A DNA stretch of 64,000 nt. It comes from Nocardiopsis ansamitocini. GTDB lineage: Bacteria; Actinomycetota; Actinomycetes; Streptosporangiales; Streptosporangiaceae. The first letter of the stretch is position 1; each line of letters starts with the position of its first letter. Positions 1 through 8,806 of the stretch are shown piece after piece. The stretch is taken from assembly GCF_030268225.1 (NCBI RefSeq), contig NZ_BSQG01000004.1:124001-188000 (forward strand), given 5' to 3'. The notes beneath the pieces are model-generated. The model was not told the DNA's origin and did no database searches. It worked only from the letters and a program-made list of their open reading frames with translations. The position numbers and the translations under genes are program-made.

Positions 1-507
1 ATCATGTTGATGACGATCATGCTGCCGATCCACGTCGTGATCGTGCCGCAGTACATCCTGTTCGCCAACATCGGCTGGATCAACACCTTCTATCCGTTGA
101 TCGTGCCCAAGCTGCTGGCCACCGACGGGTTCTTCATCTTCCTGATGGTCCAGTTCATCCGGGGACTCCCCAAGGACCTGGACGAGGCGGCCCGGATCGA
201 CGGATGCGGCCATGTGCGGATCTTCCTGCGCATCATCCTGCCGCTGTCGGCCCCGGCCCTGGCCACCACGGCCATCTTCACCTTCATCTGGACCTGGAAC
301 GACTTCTTCACCCAGCTGATCTTCCTCACCTCACCGGACATGTACACGGTGCCCGTCGCCCTGCGCACGTTCGTGGACTCCTCCAGCCAGACCTCCTGGG
401 GACCGCTGTTCGCGATGTCGGTCGTCGCGCTCGGACCGGTCTTCGGATTCTTCCTCGCCGGACAGCGGTACCTGGTCAAGGGCATCGCCACCACCGGCAT
501 CAAATAG
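1..507 (+). CDS. Carbohydrate ABC transporter permease, C-terminal part
   Basis: The reading frame is already open at base 1, so only the last 168 or so codons of a membrane permease are present. Several hydrophobic segments are visible, and about 60 codons into the visible part lies the EAA loop (DEAARIDGCG then ILPLSAP) that contacts the ATPase in MalG-type (CUT1) sugar importers. The gene ends 24 bases before the binding-protein gene on the same strand, so the two form one operon. Family knowledge gives sugar uptake; the actual sugar cannot be read from this fragment. The ATPase is not in the window and may be elsewhere, as is usual for actinomycete CUT1 systems. Confidence 0.93.
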   Translation: MMLMTIMLPIHVVIVPQYILFANIGWINTFYPLIVPKLLATDGFFIFLMVQFIRGLPKDLDEAARIDGCGHVRIFLRIILPLSAPALATTAIFTFIWTWNDFFTQLIFLTSPDMYTVPVALRTFVDSSSQTSWGPLFAMSVVALGPVFGFFLAGQRYLVKGIATTGIK

Positions 508-531
508 TCCAACAGTCGAAGGGAACCGGAC

Positions 532-1839
532 ATGAGAGCAGAACCCGGCAGCGGGCGCCCCCTGCGCAACTCCAGCGTGCTCAAGCTGTCGGCCGCGATC
601 GCCGCGGTGACCATGGCCGCCACCGCGTGCGGTAGCGGTGGCGGAGACGACGGCAACGTCGAACTGCGGTTCTCCTGGTGGGGCGCCGACGATCGCCACT
701 CCACGACTCAACAGGTCATCGACCGCTTCGAGGCCCAGAACCCGGGCATCACCATCACCCCGGACTACACCGACTGGGGCTCCTACTGGGACAAGCTGGC
801 CACCGGCACGGCGGCCAACGACGCCCCCGACATCATCACCCAGGAAGAGCGCTACCTGCGCGAGTACGCCGACCGGGGTGCACTGCTCGACCTCAACGAG
901 CTCGACATCGACATGTCCTCCATCGACGAACTGGTCGTCGACTCCGGCGATCTGGACGGCAACCGCTACGGCATCGCCACCGGCGTCAACGCCTACGCGA
1001 TCCTGGCCGACCCCCAGGCGTTCGAGGAAGCCGGCGTGGAGATGCCCGACGACTCCACCTGGACCTGGGACGACTACATCCAGATCGCCAACGAGATCTC
1101 TGAGAAGAGCGACAACGAGATCTTCGGTACGCAGAGCATGGGCTACAACGAGTCCGGGTTCGCGATCTTCGCCCGCCAGAACGGCGAGTCCCTCTACAAC
1201 GAGGACGGCAGCCTCGGCTTCAGCGAGGCCACGCTGGAGAAATGGTTCGACTACTCGGTGCAGCTCCAGGACGGCGGGGGGCAGCCCAGCGCCGCGGAGA
1301 ACGTCGAGATCGAGGCCGGCGGCCCCGACCAGTCGGTGATCTCCACCAACAAGGGCGCCATGGCGCACTTCTGGTCCAACCAGCTGGGCGTCATCAGTGC
1401 CACCTCCGGTCGCGACGTGCAGCTGCTGCGCTACCCGGGCGAGACCGAGTTCGAGCGCACCGGAATGTACTTCAAGCCCGCCATGTACTACTCGGTCTCC
1501 GCAGGGACCGACCACCCGGAGGAAGCCGCGAAGTTCGTGGACTTCCTGCTCAACGACAACGAGGCGGCCGAGCTGATCCTGGCCGACCGCGGACTGCCCG
1601 CCAACGTCAACGTCCGTGCCGCTGTCCTGGACGCGCTTCCCGAGGCCGACGCGCGCACCGCGGTCTTCCTCGCCGACATCGAGGGCGGCATCGTGGACGG
1701 CAACCCGCCGCCGCCCATCGGCGCCGGTGAGGTCGTGGAGATCATCAAGCGGATCACCGACGACGTGCACTTCGGCAACATCACCCCCGCCGAGGCGGCC
1801 AAGCGTTTCATGAGCGAGGTCGAGCAGGCCACCGGCTGA
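532..1839 (+). CDS. Sugar ABC transporter substrate-binding lipoprotein
   Basis: 435 residues. The N-terminus has basic residues, a hydrophobic stretch and a lipobox ending at Cys33 (ATAC), followed by a Gly/Asp-rich linker, so the mature protein is a membrane-anchored extracellular lipoprotein. The body matches the bacterial extracellular solute-binding family 1 (MalE-like) pattern: early WWG, repeated aromatic/acidic ligand-pocket positions, and late FKPAMYYSVSAGTDHPEEA followed by FVDFLL, typical of this fold. It lies just downstream of the permease and is followed by a strong terminator, so it is the last gene of the sugar operon. Substrate unknown. Confidence 0.93.
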   Translation: MRAEPGSGRPLRNSSVLKLSAAIAAVTMAATACGSGGGDDGNVELRFSWWGADDRHSTTQQVIDRFEAQNPGITITPDYTDWGSYWDKLATGTAANDAPDIITQEERYLREYADRGALLDLNELDIDMSSIDELVVDSGDLDGNRYGIATGVNAYAILADPQAFEEAGVEMPDDSTWTWDDYIQIANEISEKSDNEIFGTQSMGYNESGFAIFARQNGESLYNEDGSLGFSEATLEKWFDYSVQLQDGGGQPSAAENVEIEAGGPDQSVISTNKGAMAHFWSNQLGVISATSGRDVQLLRYPGETEFERTGMYFKPAMYYSVSAGTDHPEEAAKFVDFLLNDNEAAELILADRGLPANVNVRAAVLDALPEADARTAVFLADIEGGIVDGNPPPPIGAGEVVEIIKRITDDVHFGNITPAEAAKRFMSEVEQATG

Positions 1840-1857
1840 TCACCTTCGTCTCACCCG

Positions 1858-1895
1858 GCCCGGTCGGTCCCCTCCCAGAAGGGGGCCGACCGGGC
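1858..1895 (+). terminator. Intrinsic terminator after sugar operon
   Basis: A 15-base arm at 1858-1872 pairs with 1881-1895 with a single G-T pair and an 8-base loop, followed by TTTCG. It starts 18 bases after the stop codon of the binding-protein gene and separates the sugar operon from rnhA. Confidence 0.85.
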
Positions 1896-1958
1896 TTTCG
1901 CGTGGGGGACGTCCCGATCGCGGCATCGACGGCTTCGTCTTTCCGCTAGATTCCCCCC

Positions 1959-2438
1959 ATGCAAGCCAACGAGCCGGAGGCCGGCGAAACCGTGCACATC
2001 CACACTGACGGCGCCTGCCGCGGCAACCCGGGGCCCGGAGGGTGGGGCGTGCTGCTGCGGTTCGGCGCCCACGAGAAAGAGCTCTACGGTGGCGAGCCCC
2101 AGACGACCAACAACCGGATGGAGCTCATGGCCGCGATCATGGCGTTGGAGAGTCTCACCCGTCAGGTACCGGTGGTTCTGCACACCGACAGCACCTACGT
2201 GCGCGACGGGATCACCAAGTGGGTGCACGGTTGGAAGCGCAAGGGCTGGAAGACCGCCGACAAGAAGCCGGTGAAGAACGAGGAGCTGTGGAAGCGTCTC
2301 GACACCGCGGCAGCCCGCTTCGAGGTGGAATGGAAGTGGGTCAAGGGCCACAGCGGTGACCCGGGCAACGACCGCGCGGACGCGCTGGCCTGCCGGGGCC
2401 GCGACGAGGCCGGCGCCGGGGCGCCCACGCCGGCGTGA
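1959..2438 (+). CDS. rnhA: Ribonuclease HI
   Basis: 159 residues, the usual length. It cleaves the RNA strand of RNA:DNA hybrids. The metal-binding DEDD set is visible: Asp17 in [16 protein letters not shown], Glu55 in NNRMEL, Asp77 in HTDSTYV and Asp138 in GNDRAD, with the flexible-loop His131 in KGHSG. The basic-protrusion tract ([19 protein letters not shown], about 87-105) matches the substrate-handling region of E. coli-type enzymes. It is a single gene between the sugar-operon terminator and the fluoride channel genes. Confidence 0.96.
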   Translation: MQANEPEAGETVHIHTDGACRGNPGPGGWGVLLRFGAHEKELYGGEPQTTNNRMELMAAIMALESLTRQVPVVLHTDSTYVRDGITKWVHGWKRKGWKTADKKPVKNEELWKRLDTAAARFEVEWKWVKGHSGDPGNDRADALACRGRDEAGAGAPTPA

Positions 2439-2684
2439 ACCGGGAACTCCAGCGCCCGACCGTGCCCTCCAGGAACGGATCGGGGTCCCCGATGATCGGG
2501 GGAACGGCCCTCAGCGGTCGTGCCCCGGTTTCCCCCGACCATGGGGGAGAGCATCTAGGATGAGGATGGCCTCCGGGCCGTGGCGGTGGGGCCCGCCACC
2601 TCCGCCGAGGCGGGGCAACCGCCGTCATCGACGCGCCAACGGTCCCTATCAGCCCCGCTTTTCGTGCCGCTGGTAGGAGAACCC

Positions 2685-3170
2685 GTGCCCGATCCGTTCC
2701 GCCGTTTTGTGGACCCCGATGTCGACCTCCACGTCCCCCGACAACGCAGGGAGATGCGCGAGGCGCCCTGGCGCATCCTGGGAGTGATTGCTGGGGGAGG
2801 TGCACTGGGTGCGCTGGCCCGCCACGGCCTTGCAGAGGCATGGTCACCCGAGCCTGGCGCAGTGGCATGGGTGATCGTGCTGGTCAATGTCAGCGGATGT
2901 GCGTTGATCGGTGTACTGATGGAACTACTGCCCCGGTTGTGGCCGTCCAGCAGGTTGATCCGCCCGTTCTGGGGAGTGGGCGTCCTGGGCGGTTACACCA
3001 CTTTTTCCACCTCTGTGCTGGACGTGGTCACCACTGTCCGGGCCGGGGTACCGCATCTCGCCTTGGGCTACCTGGGAGCCACTCTCGTCGGAGCACTGGT
3101 CGCGGTGTGGGTGTCCGCGACGTTGACCGGTCGGGCCCTTGATTCTGCAAGGAAGCGGTGCCGCGGGTGA
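2685..3170 (+). CDS. crcB: CrcB/Fluc-type fluoride channel subunit 1
   Basis: 161 residues from a GTG start chosen because AGGAG lies 5 bases upstream (2675-2679); longer in-frame starts lack this. After a polar N-terminal extension of about 30 residues come four hydrophobic segments with the family signatures GGGALGALARH, VNVSG and GYTTFSTS, the last being the pore Phe/TFS motif. Fluc proteins form dual-topology dimers that export fluoride. A second crcB follows 52 bases later, indicating a heterodimeric channel as in many Gram-positive bacteria. The N-terminal extension is longer than usual. Confidence 0.9.
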   Translation: MPDPFRRFVDPDVDLHVPRQRREMREAPWRILGVIAGGGALGALARHGLAEAWSPEPGAVAWVIVLVNVSGCALIGVLMELLPRLWPSSRLIRPFWGVGVLGGYTTFSTSVLDVVTTVRAGVPHLALGYLGATLVGALVAVWVSATLTGRALDSARKRCRG

Positions 3171-3222
3171 GCGCCTCGGTCCCCCACCCGACGCTGCTGG
3201 TCCTGGCCACCGGGGAGCCGCC

Positions 3223-3588
3223 GTGCTGACCACCCTGATGGTCGTCCTGGGGGCCGCGGTGGGTGCACCGGCCCGTTACCTCATCGACCGTGCGGTCCAA
3301 TCCCGGCACGAATCACTGTTTCCCTGGGGCACGTTCTGCGCCAACACCGTTGGTTGCCTCCTCCTGGGGGTACTCACGGTCCTGCCGTTGTCCGGTGAGG
3401 TCATGGCGTTGGCGGCCACCGGGTTCTGCGGGGCGCTGACCACCTATTCCACCTTCGCCTACGAAACGGTTCGGCTGGTCCGCGAAGGTGCGCGGACACT
3501 TGCCGTACTCAATGCGGTCGCAAGTATCACGGTGGGGCTGGCAGCGGCATCGGTGGCTGTGTTCCTCGCCGGAGCTCTCTTCGGCTGA
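3223..3588 (+). CDS. crcB: CrcB/Fluc-type fluoride channel subunit 2
   Basis: 121 residues from GTG, preceded by GGGGAG at a 5-base distance. The compact length is that of typical Fluc subunits. Motifs are GAAVGAPARY near the N-terminus, CANTVGCLLLG with the conserved Asn, and GFCGALTTYSTFAYE, where Tyr takes the place of Phe in the TTFST motif. It is the partner of the upstream crcB. Such pairs probably arose by duplication with fixed opposite membrane topologies. I saw no clear crcB fluoride-riboswitch core upstream of the pair. Confidence 0.9.
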   Translation: MLTTLMVVLGAAVGAPARYLIDRAVQSRHESLFPWGTFCANTVGCLLLGVLTVLPLSGEVMALAATGFCGALTTYSTFAYETVRLVREGARTLAVLNAVASITVGLAAASVAVFLAGALFG

Positions 3589-3639
3589 GCTCGATGGCGT
3601 CCCGGCCCGTGCTCGGATTCCGGGGGAAGTGTTTCCGCC

Positions 3640-4065
3640 CTACTTCTCCTGGTTGGTGCGCCGGCTCAGCCGGTCATGACGTTGTTTGGCGGCCTGGGCG
3701 GTCCCCAGGCCGAGGCCGAACCCGATCTCCTGCCAGGTCATCCCACGTCCCCGGGACATCTCCAGCAACCCCACCTCCAGCTGGTCGAACTCGGCACGGG
3801 CCCAGGGAACAAGTGTCAGCGCCGCGGTGAGGTCGGCTGCGTCCACTGCGGGCTCGTCCTCGCCGGGCAGTGCGCTGCCGGCCGCGAGGTCGGAGACGCG
3901 GCGTACTGCGTCGAAGGGCTGCATGGGCATCCGGCGCTCGCTCCACCGGGCGCGGTCCTCGCCTGCGGCGTGCCGCTCGGTGAGGCGCATGAGTGCCGCG
4001 TACACCCGGTTGCGCCGGGCCTCTTCCGGGTCGGGTCGGGTGAATTCCGCGTCGTCCTGAGTCAT
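3640..4065 (-). CDS. Small HTH protein of unknown function
   Basis: 141 residues from the ATG at 4065. The C-terminal 35 residues (MTWQEIGFGLGLGTAQAAKQRHDRL) look like a helix-turn-helix recognition unit, resembling sigma region 4 or GerE-type small DNA-binding proteins; the N-terminal two thirds are charged and helical with no recognised domain. An upstream ATG at 4089 would add eight residues, but a promoter placed exactly for a leaderless transcript starting at 4065 favours the shorter form. No operon partner. Function not recognised. Confidence 0.75.
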   Translation of the reverse strand: MTQDDAEFTRPDPEEARRNRVYAALMRLTERHAAGEDRARWSERRMPMQPFDAVRRVSDLAAGSALPGEDEPAVDAADLTAALTLVPWARAEFDQLEVGLLEMSRGRGMTWQEIGFGLGLGTAQAAKQRHDRLSRRTNQEK

Positions 4066-4071
4066 GCGTAA

Positions 4072-4100
4072 ACAATGTGTTGAAAACATTCTGTTGTCAA
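4072..4100 (-). promoter_or_regulatory. Candidate leaderless promoter
   Basis: On the minus strand a perfect TTGACA (4095-4100) is followed after 17 bases by CATTGT (4072-4077), which puts the transcription start on the A of the ATG at 4065. The gene has no Shine-Dalgarno sequence, consistent with leaderless translation. Confidence 0.55.
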
Positions 4101-4490
4101 CTTAATAAACACAATGGTGATGCTCCGGTCGGTCGCACACCATTCGGTGCGGCCGAGTATCGGCAGGACTCAGCGCCCGTCCCGCACCTCTTCCCCGGCT
4201 GGCACTTCGTACGGCACGGGCCGCCGTCACGTGCCAGGTCGATCACGTCGATGCCGGAAGCGGTTCGAGCAGGGGGCGATCCCGTCCCGCACGATCGCCT
4301 GTGATCGCCGGCGACTATCGCGGCGATGGCCACGGGCCGCAACCTAACGACGGCGTGACCTGGGGGAACGGGAACGAGAAGGGGAGGCTCGGCAAAGGCG
4401 CGGACGAGGTCCGGTCGCGGGGCGTGTGCTCATGGTGATCCTGGAGCTGAACCGTAAATCTTTACTCCCTATTGTTACGCATAAAGCTTT

Positions 4491-4518
4491 TTGAAAAGTA
4501 GTTTGAGGAAGATAAGAT
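4491..4518 (+). promoter_or_regulatory. Candidate housekeeping promoter of HTH/DUF4180 pair
   Basis: TTGAAA (4491-4496), 16-base spacer, TAAGAT (4513-4518) in an unusually AT-rich tract (about 4455-4520), 30 bases before the ATG of the excisionase-type HTH gene. The rest of the 4066-4548 intergenic region shows no gene. Confidence 0.6.
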
Positions 4519-4548
4519 GCTGATGCGGAACTGGTCGGAACAGAACGG

Positions 4549-4986
4549 ATGCACGTGGCGCAGCAGCTCTACTACTCACCGGACCAGGTAGCGGACCTGT
4601 TGGGGCTGCATGTCAGGACTGTGCGGGCCTACGTACGGGACGGACGGTTGAAGGCGACCAGGGTCGGCAAGCAGTACCGGATCAGCCACGAGGACCTGGA
4701 GGTGTTCGTCGGGGGCCGTGCACCGACATCCGCGCGGAAAGCGCGCCATGTCGAGGTGTCCAGCATCGTGCAGGTCGAGGCGATCGGCCCCGAGGAGACG
4801 ATGCGCCTGACCAATACGGTCATGGCCGTCGTCGGTGGCCGGCAGGGCACTACCGGTGATCATCTTCGGGTCGAGACCGTCTACGACGAGGAACGCGCCT
4901 CTCTCAAGATCATCGTTCTGGGCAGCCCGGAGACCACAGCGGACCTGTTGAAGGTCATCAGCACCCTGACGGAGCAACCGGAGTGA
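4549..4986 (+). CDS. Excisionase/MerR-like HTH DNA-binding protein
   Basis: 145 residues. Residues 8-54 (YYSPDQVADLLGLHVRTVRAY then DGRLKATRVGKQYRISHEDLEVFV) form a HTH_17 winged helix of the excisionase type. The C-terminal 75 residues form a separate alpha/beta domain that I do not recognise, unlike phage excisionases, which stop after the HTH; it may bind a ligand or a partner. It is followed after 187 bases by the DUF4180 gene on the same strand and is likely co-expressed with it. The start lacks a strong Shine-Dalgarno. Role inferred: transcriptional control of itself and the DUF4180 gene. Confidence 0.85.
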   Translation: MHVAQQLYYSPDQVADLLGLHVRTVRAYVRDGRLKATRVGKQYRISHEDLEVFVGGRAPTSARKARHVEVSSIVQVEAIGPEETMRLTNTVMAVVGGRQGTTGDHLRVETVYDEERASLKIIVLGSPETTADLLKVISTLTEQPE

Positions 4987-5173
4987 AGGGACGTCCGTCC
5001 AACCGCCGCAGGGGCGGGCCATAACGGTGAACCATCCCGCCGTGTCCCGGTGCCCCCACGATGCCTCCCGCCGCACCTGCCGTCCGCTCCGTCGCGGTAC
5101 ACCCGCCCGAAAGACCGGTTCCAGCCGGGTTCCGGCTTCTTCTCCTTCTCCGCGTCGAAAGGAACAGCACCCC

Positions 5174-5545
5174 ATGTCCGACGACACACTCCAGTACTTC
5201 GGCGACGAGCCCGTCCTCGTATGCAGCTCGGAGGGGCCTCCCCTGCGGGACGAACGCGCCGCAACCGATGTGCTCGGCGACGGTTTCGGGCGCGGCGCAA
5301 CCTGGGTCGCCGTCCCGGTCGCCCGACTCACCGATGCCTTCTTCCAGTTGCGCACCCGCGTCGCGGGGGAGATCGTCCAGAAGTTCGCCAACTACCGGAT
5401 GGGGCTCGCCATCGTCGGGGACATCTCCCGGTACGTCGACTCCAGCACCGCGCTGCGGGACTTCGTCGGCGAGAGCAATCGGGGCGGCCAGCTCTGTTTC
5501 GTGCCCGATATCGATGCCCTGCGGACCCGGCTGGCACGGGACTGA
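5174..5545 (+). CDS. DUF4180 domain protein
   Basis: 123 residues, almost entirely one DUF4180 domain (DEPVLVCSSEGPPLRDERAA through AGEIVQKFANYRMGLAIVGD to GGQLCFVPDIDAL). The ATG at 5174 was chosen because AAAGGA lies 10 bases upstream; the frame is open further upstream but without family similarity. The fold resembles STAS-like alpha/beta proteins. Biochemical function unknown. Its partner is the upstream HTH gene, a pairing I recall from other actinomycetes. Confidence 0.87.
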   Translation: MSDDTLQYFGDEPVLVCSSEGPPLRDERAATDVLGDGFGRGATWVAVPVARLTDAFFQLRTRVAGEIVQKFANYRMGLAIVGDISRYVDSSTALRDFVGESNRGGQLCFVPDIDALRTRLARD

Positions 5546-5624
5546 GCGGGCGACGGCTCCTTCTCCACGGAGCTCCGGGGGCGGATCCGGGCTCGTCGGC
5601 GGTTCTGTGGTCTAGCGTGGATCC

Positions 5625-6431
5625 ATGACTGTCGGACCACCGCATACGCGAAAGAGTCTGGCCCGTGATCTGGCGGAACTCGGCCTCGCCCCTGGAGACA
5701 CCGTCATGGTGCACACCGCGTTCAGGAAGGTCGGTCCGGTCCTGGGCGGCCCCGACGCACTGATCGACGGGTTGCTCGACGTCGTCGGTGCCACCGGTTC
5801 GGTGGTGTCCTATCAGGATTGGGAACTCGGCGCCGACGTGTGGGACGACAAGGGGCGCGTTCTCGACTCGTTGCGACCACACGTGCCGCCGTTTCACCCG
5901 CAGACGGCTCGGCCCGCGCGCGATCACGGGATCGTCGCCCTGATGATCGGCACACGCCGGGGTGTCAGGCGCAGTGCGAATCCCGGGGCGTCGATCGCCG
6001 TTCTGGGCGCGCGAGCCGACGAACTGACGCGCGCCCATTCGCTCGAAGACGGGTACGGTCCGGGTTCGCCGTTGTCGCGTCTGGTCGATGCCGGCGGCCG
6101 GGTGCTCATGGTCGGCGCACCGCTGGACACCATGACGCTGCTGCATCACGCCGAAGCCCTCGCGGACCTGCCCGGCAAACGGCGCGTGCGGATCGAGTAT
6201 CCGCTGCTGGCCGACGGCGGCGGGACGGACTGGCGGTGGGCCGAGGAGTTCGATACCTCGCGTCCGGTCGTCGATGGCCTCGACGATCTTTATTTCGCCA
6301 CCGTCGTGCGCGATTACCTTGCGACCGGTTCCGGCGCCCAAGGCCGTGTGGGCTCGGCCGACAGTGTGCTTGTCGACGCCGCGGACATCATCGCCCACGC
6401 CGTTGAATGGCTCGAGAAACGGCCCCGCTGA
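5625..6431 (+). CDS. Aminoglycoside N(3)-acetyltransferase family protein
   Basis: 268 residues, full length for the AAC(3) family, which transfers acetyl from acetyl-CoA to the 3-amino group of 2-deoxystreptamine aminoglycosides. Motifs in order: VMVHTAFRKVGPVLGGPDAL (28-46), RRSANPGASIAVLG (115-128), YGPGSPLSRL (144-153), TLLHHAE with the catalytic His (171-177) and KRRVRIEYP (185-193). It stands alone, 193 bases from the DUF4180 stop and 363 bases before the ABC-F gene. Some chromosomal relatives have weak or no resistance activity, so the substrate is inferred from family only. Confidence 0.88.
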   Translation: MTVGPPHTRKSLARDLAELGLAPGDTVMVHTAFRKVGPVLGGPDALIDGLLDVVGATGSVVSYQDWELGADVWDDKGRVLDSLRPHVPPFHPQTARPARDHGIVALMIGTRRGVRRSANPGASIAVLGARADELTRAHSLEDGYGPGSPLSRLVDAGGRVLMVGAPLDTMTLLHHAEALADLPGKRRVRIEYPLLADGGGTDWRWAEEFDTSRPVVDGLDDLYFATVVRDYLATGSGAQGRVGSADSVLVDAADIIAHAVEWLEKRPR

Positions 6432-6625
6432 CGAGCACCGACACGGTGGCAGCGTCTTCGGGCGAGGGCGACCGGACATCCTGCGGTATTCCTTTCCGCG
6501 CCCATGGGCCGGATGACGCCGCCTTCCCGTTCCCAAGGACCATCGAATCATCTTGCTCCGAGGCACCGATCCGACCAAAATCCGATCTCGTGTGTTTCCC
6601 CTGATCAATCTGTTACCGTGACTCC

Positions 6626-6649
6626 GTGCACCTTCCTCTCTACCTCTGA
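6626..6649 (+). CDS. Candidate 7-codon leader peptide MHLPLYL
   Basis: A GTG-initiated open frame of seven codons (MHLPLYL) lies 146 bases before the ABC-F start. TACCGT (6614-6619) sits exactly where a -10 box would set the transcription start at the GTG, so the peptide would be leaderless; no good TTGACA lies 17 bases upstream, as expected for a WhiB7/WblC-type activated promoter, though I cannot prove that. Short hydrophobic peptides ahead of ABC-F and Erm genes commonly sense stalled ribosomes. Confidence 0.45.
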   Translation: MHLPLYL

Positions 6650-6738
6650 TCCGAGCCTGAGCGCCCGCCCCGCCAACTAGGTGGCCGCGGGTGCCTGACG
6701 TATGCATTGGCCCGCTCCGGGTCTTTCGTCGGCTCGAT

Positions 6739-6780
6739 GAGCTCTTGCACGCCCCGCTGCGATCGCGCCGGGCGGAGCTC
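6739..6780 (+). promoter_or_regulatory. RNA hairpin in ABC-F leader
   Basis: GAGCTC (6739-6744) and CGCCC (6750-6754) pair with GGGCG (6770-6774) and GAGCTC (6775-6780), ending 5 bases before the GGAGG of the ABC-F gene. A second hairpin candidate lies at about 6658-6696. They could act with the leader peptide in attenuation or in exposing the ribosome-binding site. Confidence 0.4.
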
Positions 6781-6794
6781 TGTTCGGAGGAACA

Positions 6795-8465
6795 TTGGTC
6801 ACCCCCAATCCCAAACTTGTGCTGCCCGCTGGGGGGCGGGCGCAATTGACCGCGAATGGCATCCACATCGACCGTGGAGGTCGCACGGTTCTTTCCGGCG
6901 TCGATATGACCGTCACGCCGCGATCCCGATGGGGAGTCGTGGGCGAGAACGGCCGCGGAAAGTCCACGCTGCTCCACATCCTCGCCGGTGTACTGGAACC
7001 TGATGCCGGAACCGTGCAGCGGATCGGCACCCTCGGCGTCGCTGAGCAGGAGATGCCGGCAACCGACGGTCGCACCGTCGCAGACCTGGTCGACATCGAG
7101 CTCGCCGACGTCCGCGCGGCCCTGGCCGCGCTCGACGCCGGCGCCGAGGACCTCGCGGACGGGAGTTCCCGGGCCGCCGAGAGATACGCGGCCGCCCTGA
7201 GCACCGCCGAGGTTCTGAACGCATGGGACGCGGACCGACGCGTCGACCTTGCGCTTGAGAACCTGGGTGCTGTCACCGACCGGTCGCGTCCGTTGGCGGA
7301 GCTGTCCGTCGGGCAGCGCTACCGTGTCCGACTGGCCTGTCTGCTGGGTGCCTCGCACGACTTCCTGCTACTGGACGAGCCGACGAACCACCTCGACTCG
7401 GCCGGACTCGACTTTCTGACCGATCAGCTGCGCGGGCACGAGAACGGCGTGGTGCTCGTCAGCCACGACCGCGCCCTGCTGTCGGATGTGGCCACGACAA
7501 TGCTCGACCTCGACCCGAGCCGCGACGGCCGGCCCCGTGTCTACGGCGGAGGGTTCGCCGGCTACCAGGAGGGCCGACGCACCGAGCGCGAACGATGGGC
7601 GGCCGAGTACGAACAGCAGCAGGCCGAACACGTGCGCCTCGCCCAGGATCTCTCCGCGGCACAGAACCGTCTGGTCGGCGGATGGCGGCCGGACAAGGGC
7701 ACCGGCAAACACCAACGGGCGACCCGCGCCCCCGGCCTCGTCCGTTCGGTCCACCGTCGGCGTGACGATCTGGAGGCGCACGCGGTCACCATGCCGCCGC
7801 CCCCACTACGGTTCCGGATGCCGGAACTGGCCGCGCGGCCCGGAGCGGTCCTGTTGAGGGCCGACGAGGTCACCGTCGAGGGGCGTCTGGAGCAGCCGGT
7901 CACGGTTGCCCTCGGCTCAGGGGCACGGCTGGTGGTCACCGGAGCTAACGGAGCGGGCAAATCGACGCTCCTGTCGGTCCTCGCCGGCCGAATCGAGCCG
8001 ACCGGCGGAGGTGTGCGCAGCGCACGTAGCGCCAGGGTGCGGTTGCTGACGCAGGAGTCGCCGCAGGCGGGTTCGCGCCGCGCCCGCGACGTGTTCTCGG
8101 TCCACATGAACCGGCTCGTCGACAAGGGCGTCCTCGGGGAGGGCGAAGCGGTCTCCCTGAGCTCTCTGGGGCTGCTCTCGTCCGGGGACGTCGACAAACC
8201 GTTGCGTGAGCTGTCAATGGGGCAGCAGCGCAGGTTCGACCTTGCTTTGGCGCTGGCGTCTCGTCCGCATGTCCTGTTGCTCGACGAGCCGACGAACCAC
8301 CTCTCGATCGCCCTCGTCGACGAGCTCACCGAGGGGCTCGGCTCCACCGGGGCGGCGGTGGTGCTCGCCACCCACGACCGGCAACTGCAACGCGACGTCG
8401 GTTCCTGGGATCGGCTCACACTGAGGCCGCCCCCCGACAAGGCGACCGGCCGGTCGGGTGCGTGA
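6795..8465 (+). CDS. ABC-F family ATPase, antibiotic-resistance type
   Basis: 556 residues with two ABC cassettes and no membrane segments. Cassette 1: Walker [10 protein letters not shown] (50-58), signature LSVGQ (170-174), [11 protein letters not shown] (191-201). An interdomain linker of about 90 charged residues (255-345) follows. Cassette 2: GANGAGKST (383-391), LSMGQ (473-477), [10 protein letters not shown] (494-503). This is the ABC-F architecture; such proteins bind the ribosomal E site and displace peptidyl-transferase or exit-tunnel antibiotics. TTG start with GGAGG 4 bases upstream. Closest known kinds are actinomycete macrolide/lincosamide/pleuromutilin protection proteins; the drug range is inferred. 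A long leader with a peptide ORF suggests antibiotic-induced expression. Confidence 0.92.
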   Translation: MVTPNPKLVLPAGGRAQLTANGIHIDRGGRTVLSGVDMTVTPRSRWGVVGENGRGKSTLLHILAGVLEPDAGTVQRIGTLGVAEQEMPATDGRTVADLVDIELADVRAALAALDAGAEDLADGSSRAAERYAAALSTAEVLNAWDADRRVDLALENLGAVTDRSRPLAELSVGQRYRVRLACLLGASHDFLLLDEPTNHLDSAGLDFLTDQLRGHENGVVLVSHDRALLSDVATTMLDLDPSRDGRPRVYGGGFAGYQEGRRTERERWAAEYEQQQAEHVRLAQDLSAAQNRLVGGWRPDKGTGKHQRATRAPGLVRSVHRRRDDLEAHAVTMPPPPLRFRMPELAARPGAVLLRADEVTVEGRLEQPVTVALGSGARLVVTGANGAGKSTLLSVLAGRIEPTGGGVRSARSARVRLLTQESPQAGSRRARDVFSVHMNRLVDKGVLGEGEAVSLSSLGLLSSGDVDKPLRELSMGQQRRFDLALALASRPHVLLLDEPTNHLSIALVDELTEGLGSTGAAVVLATHDRQLQRDVGSWDRLTLRPPPDKATGRSGA

Positions 8466-8502
8466 CGGAGGGGAGCAGGCATCGCGGTGTTCACAGCGGT
8501 CG

Positions 8503-8551
8503 GGGCTTATTCGTCCAAGGCGAGAACGCACCCCCTTGGACGAGTAAGCCC
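8503..8551 (+). terminator. Hairpin after ABC-F gene
   Basis: 18-base arms (8503-8520 and 8534-8551) with one G-T pair and a 13-base loop, 37 bases after the ABC-F stop. No U-tract follows, which is common in actinomycete terminators. The remaining bases of 8466-8833 show no gene until the operator at 8807. Confidence 0.65.
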
Positions 8552-8806
8552 GAGCAAGCAAGAAGAGGAGGCTGCTGCTCGCCCCGTGGCCGCCGGGGGA
8601 GAGAGAACACGGCGGCCGATCCCGTCGGTCCTCGGTGCGAAGTCCTGCACCGATGTTCTTCGGTCCCCGTGACGACGCAACCGCCGAGGACTGCCCGGGG
8701 TCGGTGGACCCACAGGTGGCGGCAGGTCTGCTCACCACCTGTGGGGCCGGCGCGCCGATCCTGCGCGAGAGTGATGTGTGGTTGTCGAGATCACAAGAGC
8801 CGCTTC

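Noticed and set aside
2439-2684. Possible fluoride (crcB) riboswitch upstream of the two fluoride channel genes
   Set aside because: Several G/C hairpins are present (for example ATCGGGG/CCCCGAT at 2479-2493), but I could not fit the conserved GGxGAUG and UGAUG positions of the motif with its pseudoknot. A covariance-model search would settle it.
6714-6850. Alternative earlier starts of the ABC-F gene
   Set aside because: The TTG at 6795 has GGAGG 4 bases upstream and directly precedes the ABC-F N-terminus; other frames here have no family match.
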